The notes under the pieces are model-generated. The model searched no databases, was not told the origin of the DNA, and saw only the letters and a list, made by a program, of their open reading frames with translations. DNA of 64,000 nucleotides, from positions 89,977,541 to 90,041,540 of the forward strand of contig CM026404.1 of NCBI GenBank assembly GCA_014843695.1. The letters run 5' to 3'. Source of the stretch: Archivesica marissinica. Taxonomy: Eukaryota; Mollusca; Bivalvia; Venerida; Vesicomyidae. Of the stretch, positions 33,545-46,744 are shown one piece after another (positions within the stretch are counted from its first letter, which is position 1; every line of letters begins with the position of its first letter). A program made the position numbers and the translations under genes.

Positions 33545-33745
33545 GTGTTTTAAGTTTATTTATCGTCGCTACCGGTTGCCCATATGAGCGACGCCTCCTG
33601 AAGAGATTAGTCATTTTAGATTGTTGGAGGATAGTGCAATGATACAGACAGACGCATTTCAGAGTTTTATCTTGTTCTTTTACGTGCACGGTGTACAGCA
33701 CCGACACGAGACCTCGGTTTAAAGTCCCATCTGAAAGACTATTAA
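33545..33745 (-). mobile_element. SINE family A, head missing
   Basis: gtgtgttttaagtttattta, gtcgctaccggttgcccata, acgtgcacggtgtacagcac and gtcccatctgaaagactatt; the tRNA-like head is absent. Confidence 0.85.
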
Positions 33746-33749
33746 TATT

Positions 33750-34114
33750 ATATTGAAACAAGCTTGATCAATACGTAAGTAAATTTCGAACCAATAAGAA
33801 CTTTCAACAATAAAATTTAGAAACTTGTTCAAGCGCCACTAATTCCATCATTTATGTGATGGCGACCGTCGTTTTTCAGCAGTTTATTATGCAAGAGAAT
33901 GACATAAAAGTTGAACTTTAATAGTGATTTATGCAAACATTATTTCAGAGACAACTCAATTTGTCAGTGTGGATTTGAATACATAGATACGAAACATTCG
34001 TTTCACATTTCACTTTTAAAGAACATAGTGTATGGCAAACTCAAAGACAGTATGATAATGGCGGAATGACGACTCCTTCCTTCTTGTGAGGGGGGGGGCA
34101 TCCGTGCTTACGGT
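33750..34114. other. Unassigned AT-rich sequence
   Basis: No open frame, repeat or RNA gene recognised. Confidence 0.4.
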
Positions 34115-34250
34115 CGTTGACTTCCAATCACTTGCGCTCACAGCGGTAGGTCGACTCCAACTAGGGGTGTCGAAATATGTCATGCCAGGAAGCTGTCAAG
34201 CTGGCTTGTGGTTATCGGTGGCTGTTGGTGCGACTTTAAACCCCAAATAG
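34115..34250 (+). mobile_element. SINE family F, partial
   Basis: cactaggggtgtcgaaatat-like segment (34163), ggaagctgtcaagctggctt, gtggttatcggtggctgttg and gtgcgactttaaacccc. Confidence 0.65.
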
Positions 34251-34261
34251 AACAAACAGAG

Positions 34262-34490
34262 CCTTATGTATTTTACAACGATAAAGTTGTAGTTTTAACA
34301 ACTTATATTAATCACTTGGCGCCGATGAACGCGTATATGTGGTCATTCGTATGGGAGGAAACCGGAGTACCCTGAGAAAACCCACCTGTCAGATATGGCG
34401 ACCACCGTACCATCTCCCATACTTCTCGGTCCGAGGATCGAACCCGGGTTGGACTGGTGAGAAGCGAGCACGCTAACCACTGAGCTTGTA
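34262..34490 (-). mobile_element. SINE family C
   Basis: ttttacaacgataaagttgt, tatattaatcacttggcgcc, gggaggaaaccggagtaccc, gaggatcgaacccgggttgg and gcacgctaaccactgagct. Abuts the family F fragment. Confidence 0.85.
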
Positions 34491-34859
34491 TTCACAATAA
34501 GTGCTTCGGTTCCCTTGCATTCCATTATTTGGCATATATCGAGAATTTGTGATGAGTTTTTATTTCATATCGTTTTGCTTGTATTCAGTGAATTACAGCC
34601 ATTACATACTTCAACACACGTATACTAACATCTGGAAGCATTCTGATTGGTCGCATGCCAGCTTGCTTTTAACACATTTGGCATATAGTTTGTAACTTTG
34701 CTGTTGAAAATGAATAACATGCTAAATATGCATTAGCGGGATTCAGTATATTGTTTATAGGTATACATGCAACGCGATATTGAGGACGATACCATTACAC
34801 TATGATATAGTAAAACACGCTTTTATTTTGACTAAGTGATTGTATCTCATTATACCTGG
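34491..34859. other. Unassigned AT-rich sequence
   Basis: Nothing recognised. Confidence 0.4.
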
Positions 34860-35125
34860 TCGATACCAACTACCTGGATCACCTATATCGTTTTTATTTT
34901 ATTGGTTTTCTGTTTATAAACTTTATATACATATTTCACATATCGCGTTGGACCAGTACCTGGATCACCTATATCGTGTTTATTGTATTGGTTTTCTGTT
35001 TATATACATTTTTTACATATCGCGTTGGACCAGTACCTGGATCACCTATATCGTGTTTATTTTATTAGTTTTCTGTTTATATACATATTTCACATATCGC
35101 ATTGGACCAGTATTGCGTCGATTTG
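34860..35125. repeat. 77/86-bp tandem repeat, 3 copies
   Basis: Unit tacctggatcacctatatcg, tgtttattgtattggttttc, tgtttatatacattttttac, atatcgcgttggaccag. The overlapping hydrophobic open frame is a repeat product. Confidence 0.85.
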
Positions 35126-35189
35126 TTTGCATGGATTTGTTTGTTTGATTACCGTGGACTATTACAGATTTCCGTGAGAGTGCAATAAT

Positions 35190-35790
35190 TTTCATTCTAA
35201 CACGACCCAGCTAATAACATACATACTTGTAGAGTAAAATCTACATCGGGTTATTCTGCGATATACCTACCTTGAACTATGATGCGCGCGCACCGTGTTT
35301 GTTTTATGAATGAAAGTCACGTGATGTTTGTAAATACTACCGTGGAAATTCGCGGGAGTGAGCTATTTTTAGAATCGGATAATCTCTTGTCCGTCTTGTT
35401 TTTCATTTCAGTTACTATTCTGTGCTGTTTTATTTGACAAAATAAATAAAATTATTGATCAGTTACAACTTTTGTTCATTTATGCACTAGATTGATATTT
35501 TCCATAAAAAACAACGTCATCACCCCTTACGCGGGAGGAAATTTCGAAAGCCAAATGCAGCGGCGTAGCACCGCGTTTGAAGAAAATACTCCTTTGATTC
35601 TCGTCTAAAATTATTAGAAGTAAGTCGTGTTAGAATCGAAATAATAAGTATCAACCGTGGTATATCGCAGAATAACCCTCGTGTGTCGTTCTTATGTGTA
35701 GAAATATATCATTTGTCGTTCTTATGTGTAGAAATATATCACGAAGGTCGAGTTATTCTGCGATATACCACGGTTGATACTTAATATTTC
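35190..35790 (+). mobile_element. Composite element with terminal hairpin, copy 2
   Basis: Same as 29690-30345: attctaacacgacccagcta, tacttgtagagtaaaatcta, then hairpin arms taagtatcaaccgtggtata and its complement. The hairpin loop differs: it carries a tandem duplication of tcgttcttatgtgtagaaat. A ~30-bp deletion in the left part. Confidence 0.75.
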
Positions 35791-36173
35791 TTAATTATCA
35801 CTCGACCAACGGCCTTGAAACCATTTAAGACGATTTTCACTCGATACCGTTTAATTCATTGACCTAACATTCTCAACGCACTCGTGCCAAGCAACTCATT
35901 TTAACATGTATTAAGCACAACATAACAAGCAGGTAAATGTTTATCTTCAAATTAAACACATAATGAAACACCGGAATCGCGTTTTCACCAACAAGTCGCG
36001 TGCTACGTTTTTCTCTTGAACTCTTGGTGGCCATATTGTATCGGATAACAGCTAGTTCATGTGATAACAGTTTATATATGACAATTAGCATACTATTTTC
36101 TAGCGAATATTCGAATATTCGGATATTCGTTGCCATCCCTACAGTATTTTATACTAAACAGATATAAATTGAG
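35791..36173. other. Unassigned sequence with aatattcg-rich fragment
   Basis: 36090-36135 holds gcgaatattcgaatattcgg and ccatccct, also seen near 21165-21225. No gene. Confidence 0.4.
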
Positions 36174-36404
36174 CAGGCCCGTAGCCACACTGAGGTACAC
36201 TGAGGCACTTAAATAAAAAAAATTAAAAAAATATACCGTTACTGTATAAAATGAGCTTAACGGTCAGTACATACGTATACGTCTAAGCTCATTAAATCAG
36301 AAAACGCAGGAAATCGCTTCTATACCCCAACAGTTTTAAAAGGGGAACATACCCCCCGGACCCCCTAGATTGCCTCGGTTGAAATTTGCCTCTGGCTACT
36401 GTAC
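36174..36404 (+). mobile_element. hAT-like MITE, copy 1
   Basis: From caggcccgtagccacactga to tgcctctggctactgtac; imperfect inverted ends around gtagcca. Flanks aattgag and tattgag form a probable target duplication. Same element at 46353-46575. Confidence 0.7.
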
Positions 36405-36499
36405 TATTGAGACTTCTGCGTGGATATTCCATACGCATGCATCATATCCGTCGCTCTGCTGAACATGTATATGCGAATATCTGATAAGCATTTAGGTTT

Positions 36500-38140
<1,641 letters not shown>

Positions 38141-38273
38141 CCTAGAATAAGGAATTATATAACATTAATGTTCACATACACACATTAATATGTATAGACT
38201 AAACGACGTGAAAACATATACGTTTTGCTTTATGAGATATTTTCCCTCTTCAATGTTGACTATGTTTGGCGTT

Positions 38274-38560
38274 TTTTTACGTTTATTTATCGTCGCTACC
38301 GGTTGCCCATATGAGCGACGCCTCCTGAAGATATTAGTCATTTTAGATTTTGGAGGATAGTGCAATGATACAGAGAGAGACCCATTCCAGAATCTCCTCT
38401 GGTTCTTTTACGTGCACGGTGTAAAGCACTGATACGAGACCTCGGTTTAACGTCCCATCTGAAAGACTGTTAATTTTATTAGGGTCAGACGGGGGATCGA
38501 ACCTGCCATCCCTGGATTACCAGTCCAGCGTGTTACCACTGGACTACAGGTCCGTCTGTG
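38274..38560 (-). mobile_element. SINE family A with duplicated 3' flank
   Basis: Full-length family A (head gtagtccagtggtaacacgc, B-box ggttcgatcccccg). The 133 bp beyond its tail (38141-38273) are identical, base for base as I read them, to 56602-56734, which follow another family A copy. Confidence 0.92.
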
Positions 38561-39321
38561 GTTTGAATGTGAATAACTTCATTCTCTTTTATAGCAGATA
38601 GAATAATATTACGATATGTAAAGTGATCATTATTGCAGTTAATACATTTGACTGAGTGCATAACATCTTTTAAAATAAAATACTTTCAATCACATGTGAA
38701 TTCAACATGACATCAAAATAAAGAACTTAAGTTTTGGACACCAATCAAATTTCATGTACCAGAAATGTGTTGTCCGGTATTGTCACATGATTGACACGTG
38801 ATATTGTAAAGCCAAGTATTTGATTTCTACCGTTACAAAAATAAACAAATATTTATTTGTATTTCATATATCTCTGTGTAAGGGATTGCATGGTAGGCCT
38901 ACACGTGAATGAGACTAATGAAAACATCAACATTTACATATTTTCGAAATAAAAGGTGAATATTGAATCTGTTTTTGCTCATTTTTGTGTTTGGCAGTTT
39001 TAGCGACTGCAGTTTAATCATATTTTATTTGCTATTTTACATATATAGTACATATATGGGTTGGGCAACAAGTTGTAGCAACATTAGTAAGCTGCCCTCC
39101 TCAAGAAGAATAAATGAATAATTGGCAATCAGGCATTCTGCAAAGAAGCAAACAAATATGGTGGAATATAGCGTCTACCATATAGTCAAAGTACCTCCTA
39201 CTGACAACGATGACGTCATTTGCAAACTAATTCGAAAACAGGTAGGGTACGGAAATTGTGCGATTGACATTTGAATGTAACGCCGATATACTGAAACATT
39301 GGTTAAGAAAGAGAATAATGG
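38561..39321. other. Unassigned intergenic sequence
   Basis: Mostly AT-rich. 38995-39105 shares tatttgctattttacatata and gggttgggcaacaagt with 60135-60255. No gene recognised. Confidence 0.5.
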
Positions 39322-39755
39322 ACGAGTCAGTGATCCAGTGGCTAACACTTTGTACTGCTTATCCAGGAGTCGCAGGTTCGATCCCCCTTCTGACCATAAT
39401 AATATTAACAGTCTTTCAGATGGGAATATAAACCAAGGTCTCACATGAATCGGTGTTATACACGCGGCATGTAAACAACCCAGGGATGCTTCTGACATTG
39501 GAGAACCTTCTGTATGTTGCTCTATCCTCCAGCATATAAAATGCCCCTTCTATATGTTGCTCTATCCTCCAGCATATAAAATGCCCCTTCTGTATGTTGC
39601 TCTATCCTCCAGCATATAAAATGCCCCTTCTGTATGTTGCTATATCCTCCAGCATATAAAATGCCCCTTCTGTATGTTGCTCTATCCTCCAGCATATGAA
39701 ATGCCTAATATAGTAATTTGGAGGCATCGCCCATATTAACAAGGGGCGACAATAC
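39322..39755 (+). mobile_element. SINE family A with internal tandem expansion
   Basis: Head gtgatccagtggctaacact, B-box caggttcgatccccc, body to about 39500. Then five copies of a 40-bp unit (ccttctgtatgttgctctat, cctccagcatataaaatgcc) at 39506-39705, which correspond to the tctgtatcattgcactatcc tccaaaaat region of the SINE. The tail remnant ggaggcatcgcccatattaa follows. Confidence 0.8.
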
Positions 39756-40064
39756 ATAACCCCCCCCCCAAAGGAAAATAGAATATGTAAGTCAAGCGTC
39801 TAAATTAATTAATTGTGAAGCATAGCCATAACATAGAAGTAACCTAGAGGATTTATTTGGCATTCACGTGACAAGGGGATATGATATAGATCGTTAAAGC
39901 AGGATAAGATCTCAGTTAAACGACACGAACGCTGATTGTTAATCAAAATGTATTGGTTTCGTAATAACTCTCGCTAATTTTAGATAAAAAGAAAAACATA
40001 AACACCGTGTTCAACAAGCCGACATAATATACTGTGCTTTCAAAGTAAAGTAATACAACCGTTG
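39756..40064. other. Unassigned sequence
   Basis: A C-run at 39760 and AT-rich sequence; no gene recognised. Confidence 0.4.
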
Positions 40065-40345
40065 CGGTGATGGTTTTATGTTTATTTATCGTCACTACCG
40101 GTTGCCCATATGAGCGACGCCTCCTGCAGAGATTAGTTATTTTAGAATTTTGGCGGATAGTGCCATACAGACAGAGACCTCAATTGGTTCTTTTACGCGC
40201 ATGGTATAAATCACCGACACGTGACCTCGGTTTAAAGTCCCATCTGAAACACTATAATAAATACATTTTATTAGGGTCAGAGCGGGGATCGAACATGCAA
40301 TCCCTTGATTATCAGTCCAGTGTGGATTACAGTTCCGTCTGTAAT
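40065..40345 (-). mobile_element. SINE family A
   Basis: atttatcgtcactaccggtt, gagcgacgcctcctgcagag, cccatctgaaacactata and the head remnant attatcagtccagtgtggat. More diverged than most copies. Confidence 0.85.
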
Positions 40346-40506
40346 AAAACCGTTAGAATATTACACTAATATATATGTATGTAAGGCAGTATACGATAGC
40401 TTTCAGGTAATGTGACGTATTGTTTAATGCTAACAACCTGGCTTATCTGTAATGCGAATATTGTATTCAATGTTGGTTTATAACCATTATTAGTCTATTT
40501 TGAAAC

Positions 40507-40910
40507 ATCTTATAGTCTGGCCAACATTTCGTCAGGCTCACGTACACGGGAGAGCCAGAAGACATACTGTTGGAGAGATATTTACTGGACAGAGCTGGAT
40601 TCTGTACCGTTAGTACGGGCTTTACCATCACACGTACATGGGAGAGCCAGAAGACAGACTGTTTGCGAGATATTTACTGGACAGAGCTGGATTCCTTACC
40701 GTTAGTACGGGCTTTACCATGCCACGTACACGGGAGAGCCAGAAGACAGACTGTTTGCGAGATGTTTACTGGGCAGAGCTGGATTCCGTACCGTTAGTAC
40801 GGGCTTTACCCAGCCACGTACACGGGAGAGCCAGAAGACAGACTGTTTGCCAGGTGTTTACTGGGCAGAGCTGGATTCCGTACCGTTAGTACGGGCTTTA
40901 CCATGTCAGG
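40507..40910. repeat. 92-bp minisatellite, 4-5 copies
   Basis: Unit cacgtacacgggagagccag, aagacagactgtttgcgaga, tatttactggacagagctgg, attccgtaccgttagtacgg, gctttaccat. Confidence 0.95.
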
Positions 40911-40984
40911 CACACATTGACAGTATTAAAGGAATAAGCTTATTATGAAGATAAAAGCGACATATTCTCATAGAAATTCATACA

Positions 40985-42775
40985 TGTAGTTCAGCATTCT
41001 TACGTGACACATAGAATGTATCTTAGGTGACACATATAATGTATCTTATGTGACACATAGAATGTATCTTACATGACACATATAATGTATCTTACATGAC
41101 ACATATAATGTATCTTACGTGACACATATAATTATCTTACGTGACACATATAATTTCCTTACGTGACACATAGAATGCATCTTACGTGACACATATAATG
41201 TATCTTACATGACACATAGAATGTATCTTAAATGACACATATAATGTATCTTACGTGACACATATAATTATCTTACGTGACACATAGAATGTATCTTACG
41301 TGACACATAGAATGTATCTTACATGACACATATAATGTATCTTACGTGACACATAGAATTATCTTACGTGACACATATAATTTCCTTACGTGACACATAG
41401 AATGTATCTTACGTGAAACATATAATGTATCTTACATGACACATAGAATGTATCTTAAATGACACATAGAATGTATCTTACATGACACATAGAATGTATC
41501 TTACATGACACATATAATGTATCTTACGTGACACATAGAATGTATATTACGTGACACATATACTGTATCTTACATGACACATAGAATGTATCTTACGTGA
41601 CACATAGAAATAGAATGTATCTTACGTGACACATATACTGTATCTTACGTGACACATAGAATGTATCTTACATGACACATAGAATGTATCTTACATGGAA
41701 ATCTTACATGACACATAGAATGTATCTTACATGACACATAGAATGTATCTTACATGACACATATAATGTATCTTACATGACACATAGAATGTATCTTACA
41801 TGACACATATAATGTATCTTACATGACACATACAATGTATTTTACATGGCACATAGAATGTATCTTACATGACACATAGAATGTATCTTACATGACACAT
41901 AGAATGTATCTTACATGACACATATAATGTATCTTACATGACACATATAATGTATCTTACATGGCACATATAATGTATCTTACATGACACATAGAATGTA
42001 TCTTACGTGACACATATACTGTATCTTACGTGACACATAGAATGTATCTTACATAACACATAGAATGTATCTTACATGGAAATCTTACATGACACATAGA
42101 ATGTATCTTACATGACACATAGAATGTATCTTACATGACACATATAATGTATCTTACATGACACATATAATGTATCTTACATGACACATATAATGTATCT
42201 TACATGACACATAGAGTGTATTTTACATGGCACATAGAATGTATCTTACATGACACATATAATGTATCTTACATGCCACATATAATGTATCTTACATGGC
42301 ACATAGAATGTATCTTACATGACACATAGAATGTATCTTACATGACACATAGAATGTATCTTACGTGACACATAGAATGTATCTTACGTGACACATAGAA
42401 TGTATCTTACATGACACATATAATGTATCTTACATGGCACATAGAATGTATCTTACATGACACATAGAATGTATCTTACATGACACATATAATGTATCTT
42501 ACATGACACATAGAATGTATCTTACATGACACATATAATGTATCTTACATGACATATAGAATGTATCTTACGTGACACATAGAATGTATCTTACATGACA
42601 CATATAATATATCTTACGTGACACATATAATGTATCTTACGTGACACATAGAATGTATCTTAAGTGACACATATAATGTATCTTACGTGACACATAGAAT
42701 GTATCTTACGTGACACATAGAATGTATCTTACGTGACACATAGAATGTATCTTACGTGACACATAGAATGTATCT
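40985..42775. repeat. 23-bp minisatellite, about 78 copies
   Basis: Unit cttacgtgacacatagaatg, tat with regular alternation acgtg or acatg and taga or tata. A block with the irregular insert acatggaaatcttacatgac occurs at about 41690 and 42070, showing block duplication. Confidence 0.98.
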
Positions 42776-42886
42776 TTAGGCATATGCTTATCCCATGGGG
42801 GTGGAGAAAGGGGGGTCCGAGCGGTCAGAGTGTGAACGCTACTAAGTATATGACCTTGCAACAGATTGAAGCCTTATAACATAAAC

Positions 42887-43086
42887 AGGTGCGAAAGTTC
42901 CGGAGTTCGAGCCCCGCTGAAGCCGTTACGATTCTGCCCTTAGGCAAGGCATTTAAATTCCACATTGCCTCTTCTCTCTCCCTCCCTCGTGGCGATGGAT
43001 TCCATCAGGAATTAGGTCTCGAGAGTGATTAATATAAGTTGAAAGAACTTGTTTTCGCAATCGAGCTAAAATAAATTTGTATAAAC
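42887..43086 (+). mobile_element. SINE family B, 5'-truncated, with target duplication
   Basis: Starts aggtgcgaaagttccggagt and ends aaatttgtataaac. TAACATAAAC flanks both ends (42877-42886 and 43087-43096). A 5' truncation with a target duplication is the mark of target-primed reverse transcription. Confidence 0.9.
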
Positions 43087-43096
43087 TAACATAAAC

Positions 43097-43689
43097 ATAA
43101 CATAGTTGTTTAAGTTTCATACACTAGCGGTTATACAGTGAGGGAAGGGAGAGGGGTCAGCGGCGAGCTACAGCAGACTACAATACTTGAATATTCAATA
43201 CATAACCCATACAAATCCAGCAATGTGCTGTGTTTTTCTTCGAAAATAATATGAATTACGTTCAACTGACATTTTCATTAGTGCAGTCTATCATTCATAA
43301 ATGGAGAAACGAAATTCACGAAATACATAAAACTACGTAATTCCGAAAATGACGTCGTAAATATTGTCATTGGTGTGCAACCTTGTGATATACGGGACTA
43401 TATTTCAGAGAGACAAGTAAAGGCATGTGCAATATATAAATGATGACTCGCGGCGATTCCAGGTTTCTGCAAAGATCAATATACAATATTAGTTTGAATG
43501 GCTACTTTTGGCCTGACAACATATGTATCCGCAATTGGAAAAAGACAGGGCCACAGGGAAAGTGAGAAGGCGTTACAAAGGCAAGAACCAATAGCCCGAC
43601 AAGGGATTCTTACAGCCAATGAGAAATATCAATATTAATGATCATTATTATGACAATTAGTGTGAAGAATTTAATAAACAGTTCCTGTA
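43097..43689. other. Unassigned intergenic sequence
   Basis: No repeat, exon or RNA gene recognised in this stretch. Confidence 0.5.
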
Positions 43690-45368
43690 GATTTAATATC
43701 AGCTCAATTACTGGGATTTAATAGCAGATCAGTTACTGGGTTTTAATAGCAGATCAATTAATGGGATTTAATATATTCGTTACTGGGATTTAATATCATA
43801 TTCGTTACCGGGATTTAATATCAGGTCAATTACTGGGATTTAATATCAGAACCGTTACTGGGATTTAATATCAGGTAAATTACTGGGATTTAATATCATA
43901 TTCGTTACTGGGATTTAATATCATATTCGTTAACGGGATTTAATATCAGGTCAATTACTGGGATTTAATATCAGAACCGTTACCGGGATTTAATATCAGA
44001 TCAATAACTTGGATTTAATATCAGATCAATTAATGGGATTTAATATCAGAACCGTTACTGGGATTTAATATCAGAACCGTTACTGGGATTTAATATCAGA
44101 ACCGTTACTGGGATTTAATATCATATCAGTTATTGGGATTTGATATCAGATCAATTAATGGGATTTAATATCAGATCAGTCACTGGGATTTAATATCAGA
44201 TCAATTAATGGAATTTAATATCAGATCAATTACCGGGATTTAATATCAGATCAGTTACTGGGATTTAATATCAGATCAGTTAATGGGATTTAATATCAGA
44301 TCAATTACCGGGATTTAATATCAGATCAGTTACTGGGATTTAATATCAGATCAGTTACTGGGATTTAATATCAGATCAATTAATGGAATTTAATATCAGA
44401 TCAATTACCGGGATTTAATATCAGATCAATTACCGGGATTTAATATCAGATCAGTTACTGGGATTTAATATCAGATCAGTTACTGGGATTTAATATCAGA
44501 GCAATTAATGGAATTTAATATCAGATCAATTACCGGGATTTAATATCAGATCAGTTACTGGGATTTAATATCAGATCAATTACCTGGGATTTAATATCAG
44601 ATCAGTTAATGGGATTTAATATCAGATCAATTACCGGGATTTAATATCAGATCAATTACCTGGGATTTAATATCAGATCAGTTAATGGGATTTAATATCA
44701 GATCAATTACCGGGATTTAATATCAGATCAGTTACTGGGATTTAATATCAGATCAATTAATGGGCTTTAATATCAAATCAGTTAATGGGATTTAATATCA
44801 GATCAGTTACTGGGATTTAATATCAGAGCAATTAATGGAATTTAATATCAGATCAATTACCGGGATTTAATATCAGATCAGTTACTGGGATTTAATATCA
44901 GATCAATTACCTGGGATTTAATATCAGATCAGTTAATGGGATTTAATATCAGATCAATTACCGGGATTTAATATCAGATCAATTACCTGGGATTTAATAT
45001 CAGATCAGTTAATGGGATTTAATATCAGATCAATTACCGGGATTTAATATCAGATCAGTTACTGGGATTTAATATCAGATCAATTAATGGGCTTTAATAT
45101 CAAATCAGTTAATGGGATTTAATATCAGGTCAATTACTGGGATTTAATATCAGATCAGTTACTGGGATTTAATATCAGATCAATTACCTGGGATTTAATA
45201 TCAGATAAGTTACTGGGATTTAATATCAGATCAATTACCTGGGATTTAATATCAGATCAATTAATGGGATTTAATATCAGATCAATTACCTGGGATTTAA
45301 TATCAGATCAGTTACTGGGATTTAATATCAGATCAATTACCGGGATTTAATATCAGATCAGTTACTGG
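43690..45368. repeat. 25-bp minisatellite, about 67 copies
   Basis: Unit gggatttaatatcagatcag, ttact with variants caattacc, caattaatg and an occasional 26-bp unit (acctggg). The rare gagcaattaatgg variant recurs about 327 bp apart (44500, 44828), marking a duplicated 13-unit block. Confidence 0.98.
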
Positions 45369-45754
45369 GACTTTACCGGGATTGTACATTAGCACGTGCT
45401 GATTCATAACTTAATATGTTTAAACAAAATCTGATGAATCGTATTGTGGAAATAAATGTTTATTTAATAGAGTTCTGTTCATCTACGACCGCTCAGGCTT
45501 GTACTACCTATCGATAACATGTGCGTGACTCGTACGTGGCACGTGTAGACAAAATGTACATGATTAAGACATACAACTTAATTATCAATTGTCCAAATTT
45601 ACTATGCTCGTTACCAATGTTTCGTTGGCAGATCAATAATCATAACATTATGTTGCTACACGGGGGATTATAAACCGAGGTCTCGTGTCGGTACACAGTG
45701 TACGTAAACCAACCAGTGGGGACTCACGCACGCACGCAAAGGATGCACAGACTG
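45369..45754. other. Unassigned sequence, small family A remnant at the end
   Basis: 45670-45715 contains accgaggtctcgtgtcggta-like family A text out of place before the full SINE. The rest is unremarkable. Confidence 0.45.
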
Positions 45755-46018
45755 ATACGTAGTCCAGTGGCTAACACGATGTACTGGGAATCCAGCGATC
45801 GCACCTTCGATCCCCCATCTGACCATAATAAAATCACAGTCTTTCAGAGATCTCGTGTCGGTGTTTTACACCGTGCACGTAAAAGAACCAGAGGAGACTC
45901 TGGAATGGGTCTCTGTCTGTATCATTGCACTATCCTCCAAAAATCTAAAATGACTAATCTCTTCAGGAGGCTTCGCTCATCTGGGCAACTGGTAGAGACG
46001 ATAAATAAACGTAAAACA
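45755..46018 (+). mobile_element. SINE family A
   Basis: gatacgtagtccagtggcta, B-box-like caccttcgatccccc and tail gatctcgtgtcggtg to gacgataaataaacgtaaaa. Missing about 20 bp after agtctttcag. Confidence 0.88.
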
Positions 46019-46084
46019 CACACATGATACACGATATCAGCACATTGGACTTGTTCACGCACTAGAATAACACAATATACATAT

Positions 46085-46312
46085 GTTATGTTATGTTATA
46101 TTTCGGGTTTTACGCCTGCATCAGCACCATTTTGGGCTATATCGCCGGCGGGCAGTTTACCTAACAACACCTTTCCTGGGCAGGCTCCAGCGGTTAACCA
46201 GTACTTGGGTGCACCAACCTCCGTAAGAAACTGCCAACTTTTTTATATAAATGAGACACGGCCTGAGCGGGCTCGAACCCGTGACCATCAGTGATGATAG
46301 GTTACAGTGGTA
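46085..46312 (-). mobile_element. SINE family G
   Basis: Reverse complement of 25224-25460: gggttttacgcctgcatcag, ttgggctatatcgccggcgg, cctgggcaggctccagcggt and gcgggctcgaacccgtgacc. Confidence 0.8.
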
Positions 46313-46352
46313 TACAAGCAAAATACATATACTGTAATGAAATAATGCAATT

Positions 46353-46575
46353 CAGGCCCGTAGCCACACTGAGGGCAGGCACACCGAGCCATCACACCGA
46401 GGCAGCTTTGCTGTATAAAAGGTTGACTATTAGAGAGCTGAAAGGTTAGTACATAATTATACGTCTAAAGTCATTAAATCAGAAACCGCAGGAAATCGCT
46501 TCTATACTCCAACACGTTTAAGGGGGAACATACCCCCGGATTGCCTCGGTTGAAATTTTCCTCTGGCTACGGTAC
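46353..46575 (+). mobile_element. hAT-like MITE, copy 2, with target duplication
   Basis: caggcccgtagccacactga to ttcctctggctacggtac; flanked by TGCAATT on both sides (46346-46352 and 46576-46582), consistent with an 8-bp hAT duplication with one mismatch. Confidence 0.8.
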
Positions 46576-46744
46576 TGCAATTTATCAAACGCTTTAATTC
46601 TCGATGATACATACGTGTCAGTCCATGTATCCGTGATTTCTGCAAATTATTTTAACGTCTACAAGAAAAGCACAATCGTTGTCATCATTATAATCTTATT
46701 TAGATGTTGACCAATCCTCAAGCTCAACAACTTTGATTGAATGA

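Noticed and set aside
32809..33761. Frames of 150-232 codons over the 33/36-bp array
   Set aside because: Open on both strands at once, with no gene signals; reported only as a curiosity.
34840..35148. Hydrophobic 102-codon frame, possible membrane protein
   Set aside because: It is a threefold 77/86-bp AT-rich repeat; hydrophobicity follows from T-rich codons.
45698..46027. Open frames containing KSKMTNLFRRRRSYGQPVATINKR
   Set aside because: The same peptide recurs at every plus or minus family A SINE; it is the translated SINE body.
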